DNA of 64,000 nucleotides from Chryseobacterium rhizoplanae (GCF_900182655.1 NZ_FXTC01000005.1:124001-188000), one strand, 5' to 3'. Counted from the stretch's first letter, positions 16,871 through 25,826 are shown. Translations and numbers: made by a program. The notes: generated from the letters alone by a model not told the origin.

Positions 16871-17035
16871 ATGAAAAATCTAAAGAAATTAACAAAATCG
16901 ACATTAAAAAACATTATCGGAGGAAATGCACCACAATGTGAAGGAGATACTGTTGCCTGCCGCCACAAAGCTGAAAATGGAGTTCCTGCCTACTGGTCAT
17001 GCGAACCAGCGGCAACAGGATGCAGATTCTTATAA
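16871..17035 (+). CDS. short bacteriocin-like/RiPP precursor peptide with a double-glycine leader
   Basis: 54 residues. The leader MKNLKKLTKSTLKNIIGG ends in Gly17-Gly18, the cleavage site used by C39 peptidase-containing exporters. The core of 36 residues has four cysteines (positions 23, 30, 44 and 51) in two C-x6-C pairs and ends CRFL. Peptides with this MKNLKKLxxxxLKxIxGG leader are common in Chryseobacterium and are annotated as bacteriocin-like, but none is functionally characterised to my knowledge. It has its own promoter and terminator. No exporter, modifying enzyme or immunity gene is next to it, so processing must happen in trans. Two disulfides or thioether modification are possible. 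Confidence 0.8.
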   Translation: MKNLKKLTKSTLKNIIGGNAPQCEGDTVACRHKAENGVPAYWSCEPAATGCRFL

Positions 17036-17076
17036 AATGACCTTCAAAGCCTTTAGAAGTTGTTTATAAAACAAAT

Positions 17077-17115
17077 AAGAACCCGATCTCAGAAATTCTG
17101 AAATCGGGTTCTTTA
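17077..17115 (+). terminator. intrinsic terminator after the double-glycine peptide
   Basis: Stem AAGAACCCGAT ... ATCGGGTTCTT with one interior mismatch and a T-rich tail, starting about 40 bases after the peptide stop. Confidence 0.8.
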
Positions 17116-17255
17116 ATAAATAGGTGAAAATTAAATATAAAATAAAGTGAATTATGCTGATTAATACCAGATTGAATCGTCAATTCTGTTTCGCAGATCA
17201 ATAAATTATGCTGTTAAAAACTGACCGCGAAGTGAATTCACCATTCATTTTGATA

Positions 17256-18317
17256 TTAAAATAAAACGCCCATACTTTCTGCTGAAAAATCTAGAAGAGC
17301 TTCTGTGTTTCCGTCTTTGATCTTCTGTACCCACTGGTAATCCTGTAAAATCGCTCTTCCTACCGCAACAAGATCGAATTCTTCATTATCAAGTCTTCTG
17401 ATCAATTCTGTAAGATCTGTTTTTTCTGTTCCTTGTCCTGCAAATGCGTTAAGGAAATCTCCGTTCAACCCTACAGAACCTACTGTAATAGTTGGCTGTC
17501 CTGTAATTTTTTTTGCCCATCCCGCAAAGTTTAAATCAGAACCTTCAAATTCAGGTTCCCAGAAACGACGTTGCGAACAGTGGAAAATATCTACACCGGC
17601 TTCTTTTAATGGTAATAACCAATCTTCCATTTCATTAGGAGTAAATGCCAGTCTGGTTTTATAATCCTGCTGCTTCCATTGTGAAAGACGAATGATAATG
17701 GTAAAATCCTCTCCTACTGCCGCTCTGATAGCCTTTACTACCTCTACAGCAAATCTGCCTCTTTCCTTTAGTGTTTTACCTCCATATTCATCTGTTCTTG
17801 TGTTAGTCACTTCCCAGAAAAACTGGTCGATAAGATATCCGTGAGCTCCATGAATTTCAATACAGTCAAAACCAAGGTCTTTTGCTGATTTTGCAGACGC
17901 TGCAAACTGTGCTATCGTATCCTGAATATCCTCAATGGTCATTGTGGAAGCTTTTTCCATTGGAACCAAAGGATAGTCCTCAGACATTCTTGTATCTCCT
18001 ACGTGCCAGATCTGAGGTCCCATTTTACCTCCATTCTGATGTACAGTATCGATAACATTTTTCCATCCGTTCAAAGCTTCTGTTCCATAGAAATCCGGAA
18101 TATTCTGCATATTTTTTGATCCCGGTCTGTTGATCACAGTTCCTTCGGAAAGAATTAACCCTACTTCTGAAGCGGCTCTTCTCCCATAATAGTCTGCGAT
18201 ACTTTGTGTAGGAACTCCATTGTCAGATTGTGCTCTGGTCATAGGAGCCATTACGATTCTATTTTTAAGCTGTAAATTTTTGTATTGAAACGGTTTAAAT
18301 AATGATGATGTGCTCAT
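17256..18317 (-). CDS. Old Yellow Enzyme family NADH:flavin oxidoreductase
   Basis: 353 residues, full length for the OYE family. The FMN-binding TIM barrel is seen in LKNRIVMAPMTRAQSDNG (N-terminal strand with the conserved PMTR), QIWHVG, the substrate-binding pair in EIHGAHGYLIDQF followed by NTRTDEYGG, and a C-terminal phosphate-binding DLVAVGRAI. OYEs reduce activated alkenes such as enones, quinones and maleimides with NAD(P)H. It is divergent from an HxlR-type regulator at 18483, with several AGTAAC repeats between them, so the pair probably forms an electrophile-responsive unit. The physiological substrate is unknown. Confidence 0.9.
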   Translation of the reverse strand: MSTSSLFKPFQYKNLQLKNRIVMAPMTRAQSDNGVPTQSIADYYGRRAASEVGLILSEGTVINRPGSKNMQNIPDFYGTEALNGWKNVIDTVHQNGGKMGPQIWHVGDTRMSEDYPLVPMEKASTMTIEDIQDTIAQFAASAKSAKDLGFDCIEIHGAHGYLIDQFFWEVTNTRTDEYGGKTLKERGRFAVEVVKAIRAAVGEDFTIIIRLSQWKQQDYKTRLAFTPNEMEDWLLPLKEAGVDIFHCSQRRFWEPEFEGSDLNFAGWAKKITGQPTITVGSVGLNGDFLNAFAGQGTEKTDLTELIRRLDNEEFDLVAVGRAILQDYQWVQKIKDGNTEALLDFSAESMGVLF

Positions 18318-18340
18318 ATTTAAATTTATATTTTATAATT

Positions 18341-18437
18341 GTTACACAAAGTAACTAATAATAGTTCACTTTTGTATCTTTTATTAAAAAAATAGTGGTA
18401 ACTTCGCAGTAACTTACATTAGTAACATCAAAGTAAC
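18341..18437. promoter_or_regulatory. phased AGTAAC repeats in the OYE/HxlR divergent promoter
   Basis: GTTACACAAAGTAAC (18341-18355) is an inverted pair overlapping the probable -7 region of the OYE gene (TTACTTTG on the minus strand). Four direct (A/G)GTAAC copies follow at 18397, 18408, 18421 and 18432, spaced 11, 13 and 11 bases, roughly one helical turn. They fit binding of a dimeric winged-helix regulator such as the adjacent HxlR protein. Confidence 0.55.
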
Positions 18438-18482
18438 GTATGAAATTCCGGTTTCATATGATATTTAAATAAAGATTTTCCT

Positions 18483-18875
18483 ATGAAAAAGAATGAATTA
18501 ATGCAATACAGCTGTCCTCTGGGAAAGGCTATGGCCGCTTTAGGAAGCAAATGGAAGCCTATTATAGTTCTTGTTATTAAAGACAGGAGATTACGTTTTG
18601 GAGAACTGGCAGTACGCATTAATGTCATTTCCAGAAAGGTATTAACTGATCAACTGAGGGAAATGGAAACTGATGGACTGGTGATCCGTGAAGAGTTTAA
18701 GGAACTTCCTCCACGCGTGGAATATTCTCTTACAGAAAAAGGATTGGCATTGTTACCGATTTTATATTTACTGGAAGAATGGGAAGCGAAATATCAGGTG
18801 AAAGGGCAGCATGAAGATAAAGACTGTGCTTTCTTGAATGAGGATGTAAAAAATAATAAGGCTGTCAATGTTTGA
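18483..18875 (+). CDS. HxlR-family winged-helix transcriptional regulator
   Basis: 130 residues. The HxlR signature is clear: CPLGKAMAALGSKWKPIIV, RRLRFGELAVRINVISRKVL, LREMETDGLV and VEYSLTEKG. Cys11 precedes the winged helix, in the position used for thiol sensing by YodB and HypR of Bacillus, and a second cysteine lies near the C terminus (DKDCAF). It is divergent from an Old Yellow Enzyme gene, the usual target of such regulators. A quinone- or electrophile-sensing repressor is therefore likely (family knowledge plus context). AGTAAC repeats upstream are candidate operators. Confidence 0.9.
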   Translation: MKKNELMQYSCPLGKAMAALGSKWKPIIVLVIKDRRLRFGELAVRINVISRKVLTDQLREMETDGLVIREEFKELPPRVEYSLTEKGLALLPILYLLEEWEAKYQVKGQHEDKDCAFLNEDVKNNKAVNV

Positions 18876-18911
18876 TAGCTGTTTGCTTTAAATAACTCTG
18901 CAAATCATCTA

Positions 18912-19199
18912 TTAATTTTTAGGCTTACTTTTTATAAATAGAGACAAGATAAAAAATGTAATCAAAAACATAATAAACTGAATCAATAAAACAGGAAATA
19001 TGTTCGGTTCAGCATATCTGAACGCAAAACTCAAAATTGATACCGGTAATGTTATCAGTAAAGCATACAAGGTCCATTCACCATATAATAGATCACTGCC
19101 GTAAGCTGAACATACTGCCAATGTTCCGGTTCCTACATATAGTATTGAAATAATGAGTGCCCATTTTCGGGACCTCAAAAATGAAGTGATTTCTTTCAT
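18912..19199 (-). CDS. small integral membrane protein, function unknown
   Basis: 95 residues with three hydrophobic segments (about 13-32, 44-62 and 68-90) and a basic C terminus (FIKSKPKN). No family recognised. The start at 19199 is divergent from the AhpD-like gene, and about 110 bases separate the two starts. Nothing in the sequence points to a role. Confidence 0.6.
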   Translation of the reverse strand: MKEITSFLRSRKWALIISILYVGTGTLAVCSAYGSDLLYGEWTLYALLITLPVSILSFAFRYAEPNIFPVLLIQFIMFLITFFILSLFIKSKPKN

Positions 19200-19281
19200 T
19201 TTTTATTTAATATAATTGAGTACTTTCAAAAAGGTAAGTGTATTACGAAAAAGTAAGTATATAGGTTCTGAAGTGTTTCTG

Positions 19282-19295
19282 ATGCAAATTTGCAT
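19282..19295. promoter_or_regulatory. 14-bp perfect palindrome before the AhpD-like gene
   Basis: ATGCAAATTTGCAT is a perfect palindrome ending 13 bases before the ATG at 19309. Such a site in a leader would suit a repressor; the protein that binds it is unknown. Confidence 0.4.
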
Positions 19296-19308
19296 AAAAA
19301 TTTTCATT

Positions 19309-19725
19309 ATGAATTACAAAGAAATTGCAAAAGAAACTATTGGAAATCTGTATAAGGCCCACAACAGCATTAGAAAATCCGGGATTGATCAAAAATTAAT
19401 TGCACTCGTTGAACTTCGGGTTTCTCAAATTAACGGCTGTGCTTATTGCTGCAGTTATCATGCAAAAGAACTCTCTGATTTTGGCTTTGAACAGGATGTG
19501 ATTAACAGACTTCCGGGCTGGAAACACACCAATGCCTTCGACGCCCAACAAAAGCTTGTTTTAGAATGGGCTGAAGCCGTTATTTACAGCAAAGATAACT
19601 GGCATGACACCAAAACAAAACTGATAGAGCAATTTACAGAAAGGGAAATTGTAGAACTTACAGCAAGTATAACGTTGATGAATACTTTGAATAAACTGAG
19701 GATTACTTTGGCTGAGGAGAATTAG
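19309..19725 (+). CDS. carboxymuconolactone decarboxylase / AhpD-like protein
   Basis: 138 residues from ATG 19309. A frame open to 19216 adds 31 residues unlike the family, so the internal start is preferred. The AhpD motif is present in GCAYCCSYHAKEL (CxxC with the following His), as in alkylhydroperoxidase-type members that reduce peroxides through a cysteine pair; true decarboxylases lack it. The helical remainder matches the family in length. An antioxidant role is probable, the reductant unknown. A 14-bp palindrome lies just upstream. Confidence 0.85.
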   Translation: MNYKEIAKETIGNLYKAHNSIRKSGIDQKLIALVELRVSQINGCAYCCSYHAKELSDFGFEQDVINRLPGWKHTNAFDAQQKLVLEWAEAVIYSKDNWHDTKTKLIEQFTEREIVELTASITLMNTLNKLRITLAEEN

Positions 19726-19727
19726 AA

Positions 19728-20564
19728 TTATAAATTTCCGGATTCCCAGTGACTCCAATGATTATTAAAAGGTAAAGTAGGATTCCAATAGAAGGAATTT
19801 CTGGAAACCAAAACCTTAGCTATCATCTTATAGGTATCCTGCTTACTCGGTAAAATTGTTCTGTTATAATTAAACTTGTCTATAGTTATTATTTTTTTTA
19901 ATTTTTTAGGAATATGCATTTTTATTTCATCTTCTGAGGCATAAAGTAATGTTGGATTTACTTCATTATAATATCTTATTAAATCACCAAATCCAATTAA
20001 TTTTCGATCCTTATCAAAGTTTTCTATTGTAATTCCTACCTTTTCATAATCTCTATAATTATTATTAAAAGGAACAAATTGATTCCGGATTTTTATCTCT
20101 TTAATCTGCTCTCCAATATGTTCAAATGTTTCCAAGCCGCTCCCTCCTTTATTTTCAATCCTTTCGAATTCATTACTATCAATTAGAACAATATAATTAG
20201 TGTTGCTTATATAATTTATCTCAGAATATTTTTCTATAGAATAATTAATACAGTTACCGATATAGTTAAGCTCAATTTCAGCTCTCGTTGCTCTGTTTTG
20301 GTATCCATTTTTTTCAAAAACTATTGCCCACTGCTCTCCATCACCATATAAATGTATCCGGTTTCCCGCTGTCATAAAGTAACCATGTTCCAAATCAAGA
20401 AAAAAATTATAGTGAATTTCTTTCGATTTTTTTTGAGGAAAATATTTACTGGGTTTACCATTGAAAGCTAAATCCAACTGATCTAAAATTTCTGTTTCAG
20501 TATAATTTTGTGCTTTACAAAAAAATAATGCAAAAAGCATATATACGATGAATGCTCGTTTCAT
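19728..20564 (-). CDS. secreted or periplasmic protein of unknown function
   Basis: 278 residues with a signal peptide (first 18 residues, ending FFCKAQN; Cys16 could alternatively be lipidated). The body has conserved-looking stretches such as ILDQLDLAFNGKPS, GYFMTAGNRIHLYGD, EQWAIVFEKNGY and a C-terminal NPTLPFNNHWSHWESGNL. I associate these with an uncharacterised family (possibly the DUF7003 type, from memory and not secure). No catalytic motif is evident. Members of such families often sit in toxin-immunity loci, but no toxin is next to it here. Confidence 0.65.
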   Translation of the reverse strand: MKRAFIVYMLFALFFCKAQNYTETEILDQLDLAFNGKPSKYFPQKKSKEIHYNFFLDLEHGYFMTAGNRIHLYGDGEQWAIVFEKNGYQNRATRAEIELNYIGNCINYSIEKYSEINYISNTNYIVLIDSNEFERIENKGGSGLETFEHIGEQIKEIKIRNQFVPFNNNYRDYEKVGITIENFDKDRKLIGFGDLIRYYNEVNPTLLYASEDEIKMHIPKKLKKIITIDKFNYNRTILPSKQDTYKMIAKVLVSRNSFYWNPTLPFNNHWSHWESGNL

Positions 20565-20635
20565 AAGGTTAATTTAAAGATAATCTATAAAAATATTTAT
20601 AAATTCCTTAAATGTACAAATTTCCCATAATGATA

Positions 20636-20668
20636 ATAAAAAAACCGCTCCCCAAAGGAAGCGGTTTC
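20636..20668 (-). terminator. intrinsic terminator of the E1 dehydrogenase gene
   Basis: On the minus strand an 11-bp stem AAACCGCTTCC / GGGAGCGGTTT is followed by a T run. It starts about 20 bases after the stop at 20690. Confidence 0.8.
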
Positions 20669-20689
20669 AAAATTTATCTAAAATCCCAA

Positions 20690-23122
20690 TTAGAATATCG
20701 CTGGATATTTCTGAGGATTTGTTTCATTAAACATAGCGTAGATTTTTTCTACCATATCGTCTGTAGACGGCTTACTGAAATAGTCACCATCACTTGCATA
20801 CGCAGGTCTGTGATCATTTGCAGAGATTGTCAACGGATCAGAATCCAGGTATCTGAATGCTTTCTGCTTTTCAAGGATCTGCTGTAAGATGAATCCTGTA
20901 GTTCCTCCTTCCACATCTTCGTCAATCACGACTAACCTGTTGGTTTTCTTAACACTTTCAGCAATTTCGTGAGATAAATCGAAAGGAATCAACGACTGAA
21001 TATCAATTACTTCTGCAGAAATTCCCAGTTTTTCCAACTCATTGGCAGCTTCTGTTACAATTCTCCATGTAGAACCGTAAGTGACCAAAGTAACGTCTTT
21101 TCCTTCTTTAGTTACTTCAATTTTCCCTACAGGAACTGTGAATTCTCCTAAGTTATCTGGTTGTTTCTCTTTTAATCTGTATCCATTCAGACATTCTACG
21201 ATGATCGCAGGTTCGTCAGCCTGAAGCATTGTGTTATAGAATCCGGCAGCTTTTGTAAGGTTTCTAGGTACCAATACCAGAATTCCTTTTGAAAGGTTAA
21301 GAATACCCGCCATTGGAGAACCTGAATGCCAGATTCCTTCCAATCTGTGACCTCTGGTTCTGATGATCAATGGAGCTTTCTGACCTCCTTTCGTTCTGTA
21401 ATGTACCGTTGCTAAATCATCACTCATTCCCTGTAAACAGTAAAGAACATAGTCTAAATACTGGATTTCAGCGATTGGTCTTAAACCTCTCATGGCCATA
21501 CCAATTCCCTGTCCAAGAATCGTTGCTTCACGGATTCCTGTATCAGCGATACGTAAAGCACCATATTTTTCCTGCATTCCTTCCAATCCCTGGTTTACAT
21601 CACCGATATTTCCGGTATCTTCACCAAAGATCAAGGTTTCAGGATATTTTTCAAAAATTTTGTCAAAGTTGTTTCTGATCACTACTCTTCCATCAACATC
21701 TTCAGAGCTGTCGGAATATACCGGCTTAATCTCCTGAATGTTTTCAGACTTCCACTCAGACTGAGAGTATAAGTGAGATGAATAATTGTCTTTTTCAACT
21801 GCGGCAACTTCATTGTATTTCTGCATCAACTGATTTCTTTCTGCAGAATGGGTTCCTCTTGTTACCAGTAAAGCTCTTCTTACTAAATGGAAAATGTCCT
21901 TTTTAGCTTTTGAAACAAGTTTATTGAATTGAGAAATGTAGGTTTCAACTTCAGCATTCTGTCCTTTAAGGTTTTCTACCAAAGGTAAGATAGACTGAAT
22001 AAGTTCTGAAACTGCTTTCTGATAGTTTTCCCAAGCCGTTTTCTGTCCGGATTTTGCAATCTTTTTTGCTTCTTCATCAATAGCTTCCAGCTCTTCAGCA
22101 GTAGCAATCACCTCTTCATTTCCATCAATTTCAATAGAATAGTTCAAAATCCATTCTTTGAATTTTGCCAATCCGTCAAACTCAGCTTCCCAAGCCAGAC
22201 GTTCTTCATTTTTATATCTTTCGTGAGATCCGGATGTAGAGTGTCCCTGAGGTTGAGTAACATCAATAACATGAACTACTACCGGTACACTTTCTGTTCT
22301 TGCAAAATGTTCTGCCTTAGCATATGCATCCAATAATGCAGGATAATCCCAAGCTTTCACCTGGATGATTTCACATCCCTGATTATCACCTTCTTTTCTC
22401 TGGAAACCGCTTAGCATCTCGCTGATGTCAGCTTTTGCTCTTTGATTTTTAGTAGGAACTGAAATTCCGTATCCATCATCCCAGATAGAAACAATCATAG
22501 GAACCTGAAGTGCACATGCAGCATTCAGAGTTTCCCAGAAATGACCTTCTGCTGTAGAAGCATCTCCGATTGTTCCGAAAGCAATTTCGTTCCCTTCTCT
22601 TGAGAATTTTTCTGAACCTTCAAATTTTACACTTTTATAAATTGTAGAAGCCTGAGCCAACCCCAATAATCTTGGCATTTGCCCTGCTGTAGGAGAAATA
22701 TCCGAAGAGATATTTTTCTGAGCTGTCAGATCTTTCCAGCTCCCGTCTTCATTTAAACTTCTTGTTGCGAAATGCCCGTTCATTTGTCTTCCGGCTGAAG
22801 CAGGCTCTCTTTCCACGCTTGTATCTGCATACATCTGTGCAAAGAAACTTTCTACTGTTAAGGCATCTATTGCCAATGCAAAAGTCTGATCCCTGTAATA
22901 TCCTGAACGGAAGTCCCCATTTCTGAAAACTTTCGCCATAGCAAGCTGAGGAAGTTCTTTTCCATCCCCAAAAATTCCGAATTTAGCTTTTCCAGTGAGT
23001 ACTTCTCTCCTTCCGAGATAAGACATTTCACGAGAGATCCTTCCTAACCTGTAGTCTTCAAGTATCTGATTTTTAAAATCTTGAAAGGATATTTGCTGTG
23101 TTTCAATATAGGTTGTTTGCAT
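20690..23122 (-). CDS. fused E1 alpha/beta subunit of a branched-chain-type 2-oxo acid dehydrogenase
   Basis: 810 residues from ATG 23122; the ten extra codons of the longer frame do not look coding. Residues 1-400 are E1 alpha: the TPP region runs from GDASTAEGHF to IVSIWDDGYGISVP, where Asp replaces the usual Asn pair of the GDG-x-NN motif, and a serine-rich regulatory loop HSTSGSHERY follows. Residues about 480-810 are E1 beta (IFGEDTGNIGDVNQGLEG, AEIQYLDYVLYCLQ, VTYGSTWRIV, VIDIQSLIPFDL). It would decarboxylate 2-oxo acids such as branched-chain ones and transfer the acyl group to an E2 lipoyl protein encoded elsewhere. The fusion is common in Bacteroidota. Monocistronic, with a strong terminator. 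Confidence 0.9.
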   Translation of the reverse strand: MQTTYIETQQISFQDFKNQILEDYRLGRISREMSYLGRREVLTGKAKFGIFGDGKELPQLAMAKVFRNGDFRSGYYRDQTFALAIDALTVESFFAQMYADTSVEREPASAGRQMNGHFATRSLNEDGSWKDLTAQKNISSDISPTAGQMPRLLGLAQASTIYKSVKFEGSEKFSREGNEIAFGTIGDASTAEGHFWETLNAACALQVPMIVSIWDDGYGISVPTKNQRAKADISEMLSGFQRKEGDNQGCEIIQVKAWDYPALLDAYAKAEHFARTESVPVVVHVIDVTQPQGHSTSGSHERYKNEERLAWEAEFDGLAKFKEWILNYSIEIDGNEEVIATAEELEAIDEEAKKIAKSGQKTAWENYQKAVSELIQSILPLVENLKGQNAEVETYISQFNKLVSKAKKDIFHLVRRALLVTRGTHSAERNQLMQKYNEVAAVEKDNYSSHLYSQSEWKSENIQEIKPVYSDSSEDVDGRVVIRNNFDKIFEKYPETLIFGEDTGNIGDVNQGLEGMQEKYGALRIADTGIREATILGQGIGMAMRGLRPIAEIQYLDYVLYCLQGMSDDLATVHYRTKGGQKAPLIIRTRGHRLEGIWHSGSPMAGILNLSKGILVLVPRNLTKAAGFYNTMLQADEPAIIVECLNGYRLKEKQPDNLGEFTVPVGKIEVTKEGKDVTLVTYGSTWRIVTEAANELEKLGISAEVIDIQSLIPFDLSHEIAESVKKTNRLVVIDEDVEGGTTGFILQQILEKQKAFRYLDSDPLTISANDHRPAYASDGDYFSKPSTDDMVEKIYAMFNETNPQKYPAIF

Positions 23123-23257
23123 AGCTAAGTAAAAAAGTTTTTTAATCTTCAAGTATTTTGCTAATATACACTTTTTAAATTAATTTTAATTTTTAATAAT
23201 CTTTTTTAAAAATTTGATAATAAAAAAAATTGTGCTTTATTTTGATAAAAATTGTAA

Positions 23258-23554
23258 ATGATGGAAAAAAAGTCACCTCACATTTTGAATGCTTCCAGCA
23301 ATCTTTTAGGATTTTCTTTAATCATTATTACCTCATTGAAAATTTCTAAGATCAGTCAGAGTACGTATTTGGACGAATTTGCAGGATTTGCCTGTATTCT
23401 TTTTGCCTGTAGCTGCTTCTTTTCTTTTCTGGCTATCAGAACGAAAATTGAAAAGCGCGAATCTACCTTTGAGGGTATTGCGGATTATTTATTTTTAATC
23501 GCTTTATTTTGTATAGTTCTAGCTGTTATTATTGTAACTCTGAAAATTATTTAA
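23258..23554 (+). CDS. small integral membrane protein, function unknown
   Basis: 98 residues with three hydrophobic helices (about 15-28, 43-62 and 74-97) and a charged loop RTKIEKRES between the second and third. No family recognised. The start could be Met1 or Met2. It is divergent from the E1 gene with 135 bases of very AT-rich sequence between the two starts. Confidence 0.65.
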   Translation: MMEKKSPHILNASSNLLGFSLIIITSLKISKISQSTYLDEFAGFACILFACSCFFSFLAIRTKIEKRESTFEGIADYLFLIALFCIVLAVIIVTLKII

Positions 23555-23684
23555 TTTAAAATTTTCGCTTAATTCTATATTTCAGGGTAATATATAAGGA
23601 TAATCACAGGAAATATGAGAACTTATTATTAAGCTCTTTCTATTTTTAAGCTGAAGCAATATCAGATTCTGAATATAAAAAAAG

Positions 23685-23738
23685 AAAGTGTTCTGTATAC
23701 ATTTCCAGTTTCCCGAAAACTTATACAAAACACTTTTG
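23685..23738 (-). terminator. hairpin terminator after the C1q-like secreted protein gene
   Basis: AAAGTGTT..TGTATA and TATAC..AAACACTTT form a long imperfect stem with T runs on both sides. It lies just after the stop at 23762 on the minus strand; the 23258-23554 gene could also end here. Confidence 0.6.
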
Positions 23739-23761
23739 TTTTGATTAAAGTAAAGATAGAA

Positions 23762-24556
23762 TTATATCTTCTGAACGGTTACATTGGTAACATTTCCACT
23801 TCCTGTGGATCCTGTTTCTGTTGCAATAATCGTAGCATTTTGATTGGGAGCTGCTGTAAAACGGATCTGATATCCTGCTGTGGGCGCTACCACTACTGTT
23901 GTATAGTTCATCAATTCCCCTACCGTTCCTGAAGAAGCAACCGCATTATAATGGCTTCCTCTTCCCAGGTAATTAGCATCCGGTACAGGTCTGATGCCAA
24001 TGAGCAACTGAGTATCTGCAGGCATATTGGTAAAACTTGCCTGTAATGTTATCAGATAATTTCCAGCCTGATTGAAGGTTAATACTCCAGTTCCTGCATT
24101 ATAAGAGTAGAAAGGAGAAGTTGCTATCGGTGCAGCAAATAATAAAGTAGTAATTGTAGAAGAACTGATGTTCTGGTTAGCTGCTAAACGCGCATGAAAC
24201 AGCGAATAAGCAGTGAAATCTATAGTCTTTAGTACTCCAGTAGCATCAGCTACAACAACCCTGTCCGTTCCTCCGATACCTATATTCGAGTTAATATTAC
24301 GGATACGGGCATTTCCGGATGCCACATCCAGCTTTTCAGTTGGAGAAATTGTTCCTATCCCTACTTTAGCAGCAGAAGTTACACTAAAATCATTATCCTG
24401 TTGAGCCACTGAAGGAGTTCCCGTAGCAGGATTGTCTTTAGAACCGTCAATGTGAAAAGTTGTCTGGGGATTTTGAGTACCTATTCCTACTTGAGCATAC
24501 GTAAGAAAGCCTGAACTGATAGCACATGCTATCATCATTGTCTGAATTTTTTTCAT
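23762..24556 (-). CDS. secreted protein with a C1q/TNF-like C-terminal domain
   Basis: 264 residues. Signal peptide 1-21 (ending LTYAQ). Two copies of a VGIGTxxPxxxxxxD repeat follow (VGIGTQNPQTTFHID near 23-37 and VGIGTISPTEKLDVA near 66-80), a motif of phage-tail-fibre-like and surface proteins in Flavobacteria. From about residue 125 a jelly-roll segment resembles C1q domains (YNAGTGVLTFNQAGNYLITL, then LLIGIRP). No T9SS sorting domain is seen. Role unknown; a trimeric surface or adhesive protein is plausible. Confidence 0.75.
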   Translation of the reverse strand: MKKIQTMMIACAISSGFLTYAQVGIGTQNPQTTFHIDGSKDNPATGTPSVAQQDNDFSVTSAAKVGIGTISPTEKLDVASGNARIRNINSNIGIGGTDRVVVADATGVLKTIDFTAYSLFHARLAANQNISSSTITTLLFAAPIATSPFYSYNAGTGVLTFNQAGNYLITLQASFTNMPADTQLLIGIRPVPDANYLGRGSHYNAVASSGTVGELMNYTTVVVAPTAGYQIRFTAAPNQNATIIATETGSTGSGNVTNVTVQKI

Positions 24557-24811
24557 TATTTGTTGTTTTTTTGTAATGACAAATAAACAACAATTATGTT
24601 GAAAACCAATGAATTATTAACAAACACTTTATTTGAGTTAAGCAAAATATTAGTTTACAGCAATTTACTAGTACAAAAGAATAAACCAATCACAACTCAT
24701 TGAATTATTAAGAGATAGAGCTTTTTTCTATCCAACAACAAGAACTCAATAACCATGCAGGATTAAAGGAAATAAGAGAATAAAGACCGGGATTGATACA
24801 AAAAAATTATC

Positions 24812-25789
24812 TTAAAATTTTCTTTCAATTACATAATCAAGCATAATATGCAACGATTTTCTTGCTTCAGAATCCGGGAATTCGTCCAGAATATTTTTAG
24901 CTTTCTGCTGAAAATCTTTCATAACCGTAATAGCATATTCCAATCCACCAGAGGTTTTGACGAATTCTATAAGCTCTTTTACGCGTTTGGGATTGTTATT
25001 GTATCGTTTTATGGTATCGAAATAGTATTTTCTATCTTTTTCACCAGCTATTTTCAGGGTATGAATTAAAGGCAAAGTCATTTTCTGTTCTTTAATATCA
25101 ATTCCTACAGGCTTTCCGATCACGTTTGAACTTAAATAATCGAAAAGATCATCTTTGATCTGAAATGCCATTCCTGTAAAGGTTCCAAAGTCCATCATCT
25201 TCTTAGCCAAAGCTTCATCTGCATTATTGGAAAGAACTCCTATCTCACAGCATGCTGCAATCAGAGTTGCTGTTTTCTGGCGGATAATCTCATAATAAAC
25301 ATCTTCAGTAATATCCAGCTTTCTCGCTTTTTCCAGCTGAAGAAGTTCACCTTCTGACATTTCACGGATTGTTCTGGAAATGACACCAAGTAAATCATAA
25401 TCTTTATGGTCAGTTGATAATAAAACTGATTTTGACAAGAGGTAATCACCTACCAAAACTGCAATTTTATTCTTCCACAAAGCATTGATTGAAAAGAAAT
25501 TACGACGTTTAAAACTCTCATCCACCACATCATCATGTACAAGAGTTGCGGTATGAATCAGCTCGATCATAGAAGCACCGCGATACGTCTTTTCAGTGAC
25601 TTCACCCACAAGTTTAGCACAAAGAAACACAAACATTGGGCGCATCTGCTTTCCTTTGGTGGTAACAATAAAACGGGTTACTTTATCTAATAAAGCTACT
25701 TTACTCTGCATTGATTCATAAAACTTCTGTTCAAAAAGTTTCATTTCATCATTGATCGGTCGTTTAATCTCTTCTACTGTATTTGCCAC
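24812..25789 (-). CDS. long-chain polyprenyl diphosphate synthase
   Basis: 325 residues. Both aspartate-rich motifs are present: DDVVD within HTATLVHDDVVDESFKRR (near residue 85) and KDDLFDY (near 210), with GKQMRP for the diphosphate-binding N terminus. The residues before the first DDxxD are small or Thr/Leu, as in long-chain (C35-C40) enzymes. It elongates farnesyl diphosphate with isopentenyl diphosphate to make the side chain of menaquinone. Essential housekeeping gene. A TATCTTTG -7 box lies at 25827-25834 on the minus strand, upstream of the start at 25789. Confidence 0.9.
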   Translation of the reverse strand: MANTVEEIKRPINDEMKLFEQKFYESMQSKVALLDKVTRFIVTTKGKQMRPMFVFLCAKLVGEVTEKTYRGASMIELIHTATLVHDDVVDESFKRRNFFSINALWKNKIAVLVGDYLLSKSVLLSTDHKDYDLLGVISRTIREMSEGELLQLEKARKLDITEDVYYEIIRQKTATLIAACCEIGVLSNNADEALAKKMMDFGTFTGMAFQIKDDLFDYLSSNVIGKPVGIDIKEQKMTLPLIHTLKIAGEKDRKYYFDTIKRYNNNPKRVKELIEFVKTSGGLEYAITVMKDFQQKAKNILDEFPDSEARKSLHIMLDYVIERKF

Positions 25790-25826
25790 AATCTGCGAAT
25801 GCTGGGTGAATAATTATTAATTCTCA

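Noticed and set aside
16699-16968. 89-codon minus-strand frame
   Set aside because: It runs over a terminator, a promoter and the double-glycine peptide gene, all better supported.
15478-17035. C1 peptidase as the processing enzyme of the double-glycine peptide
   Set aside because: GG leaders are cut by C39 peptidases; a terminator and separate promoter lie between the genes, so there is no real link.
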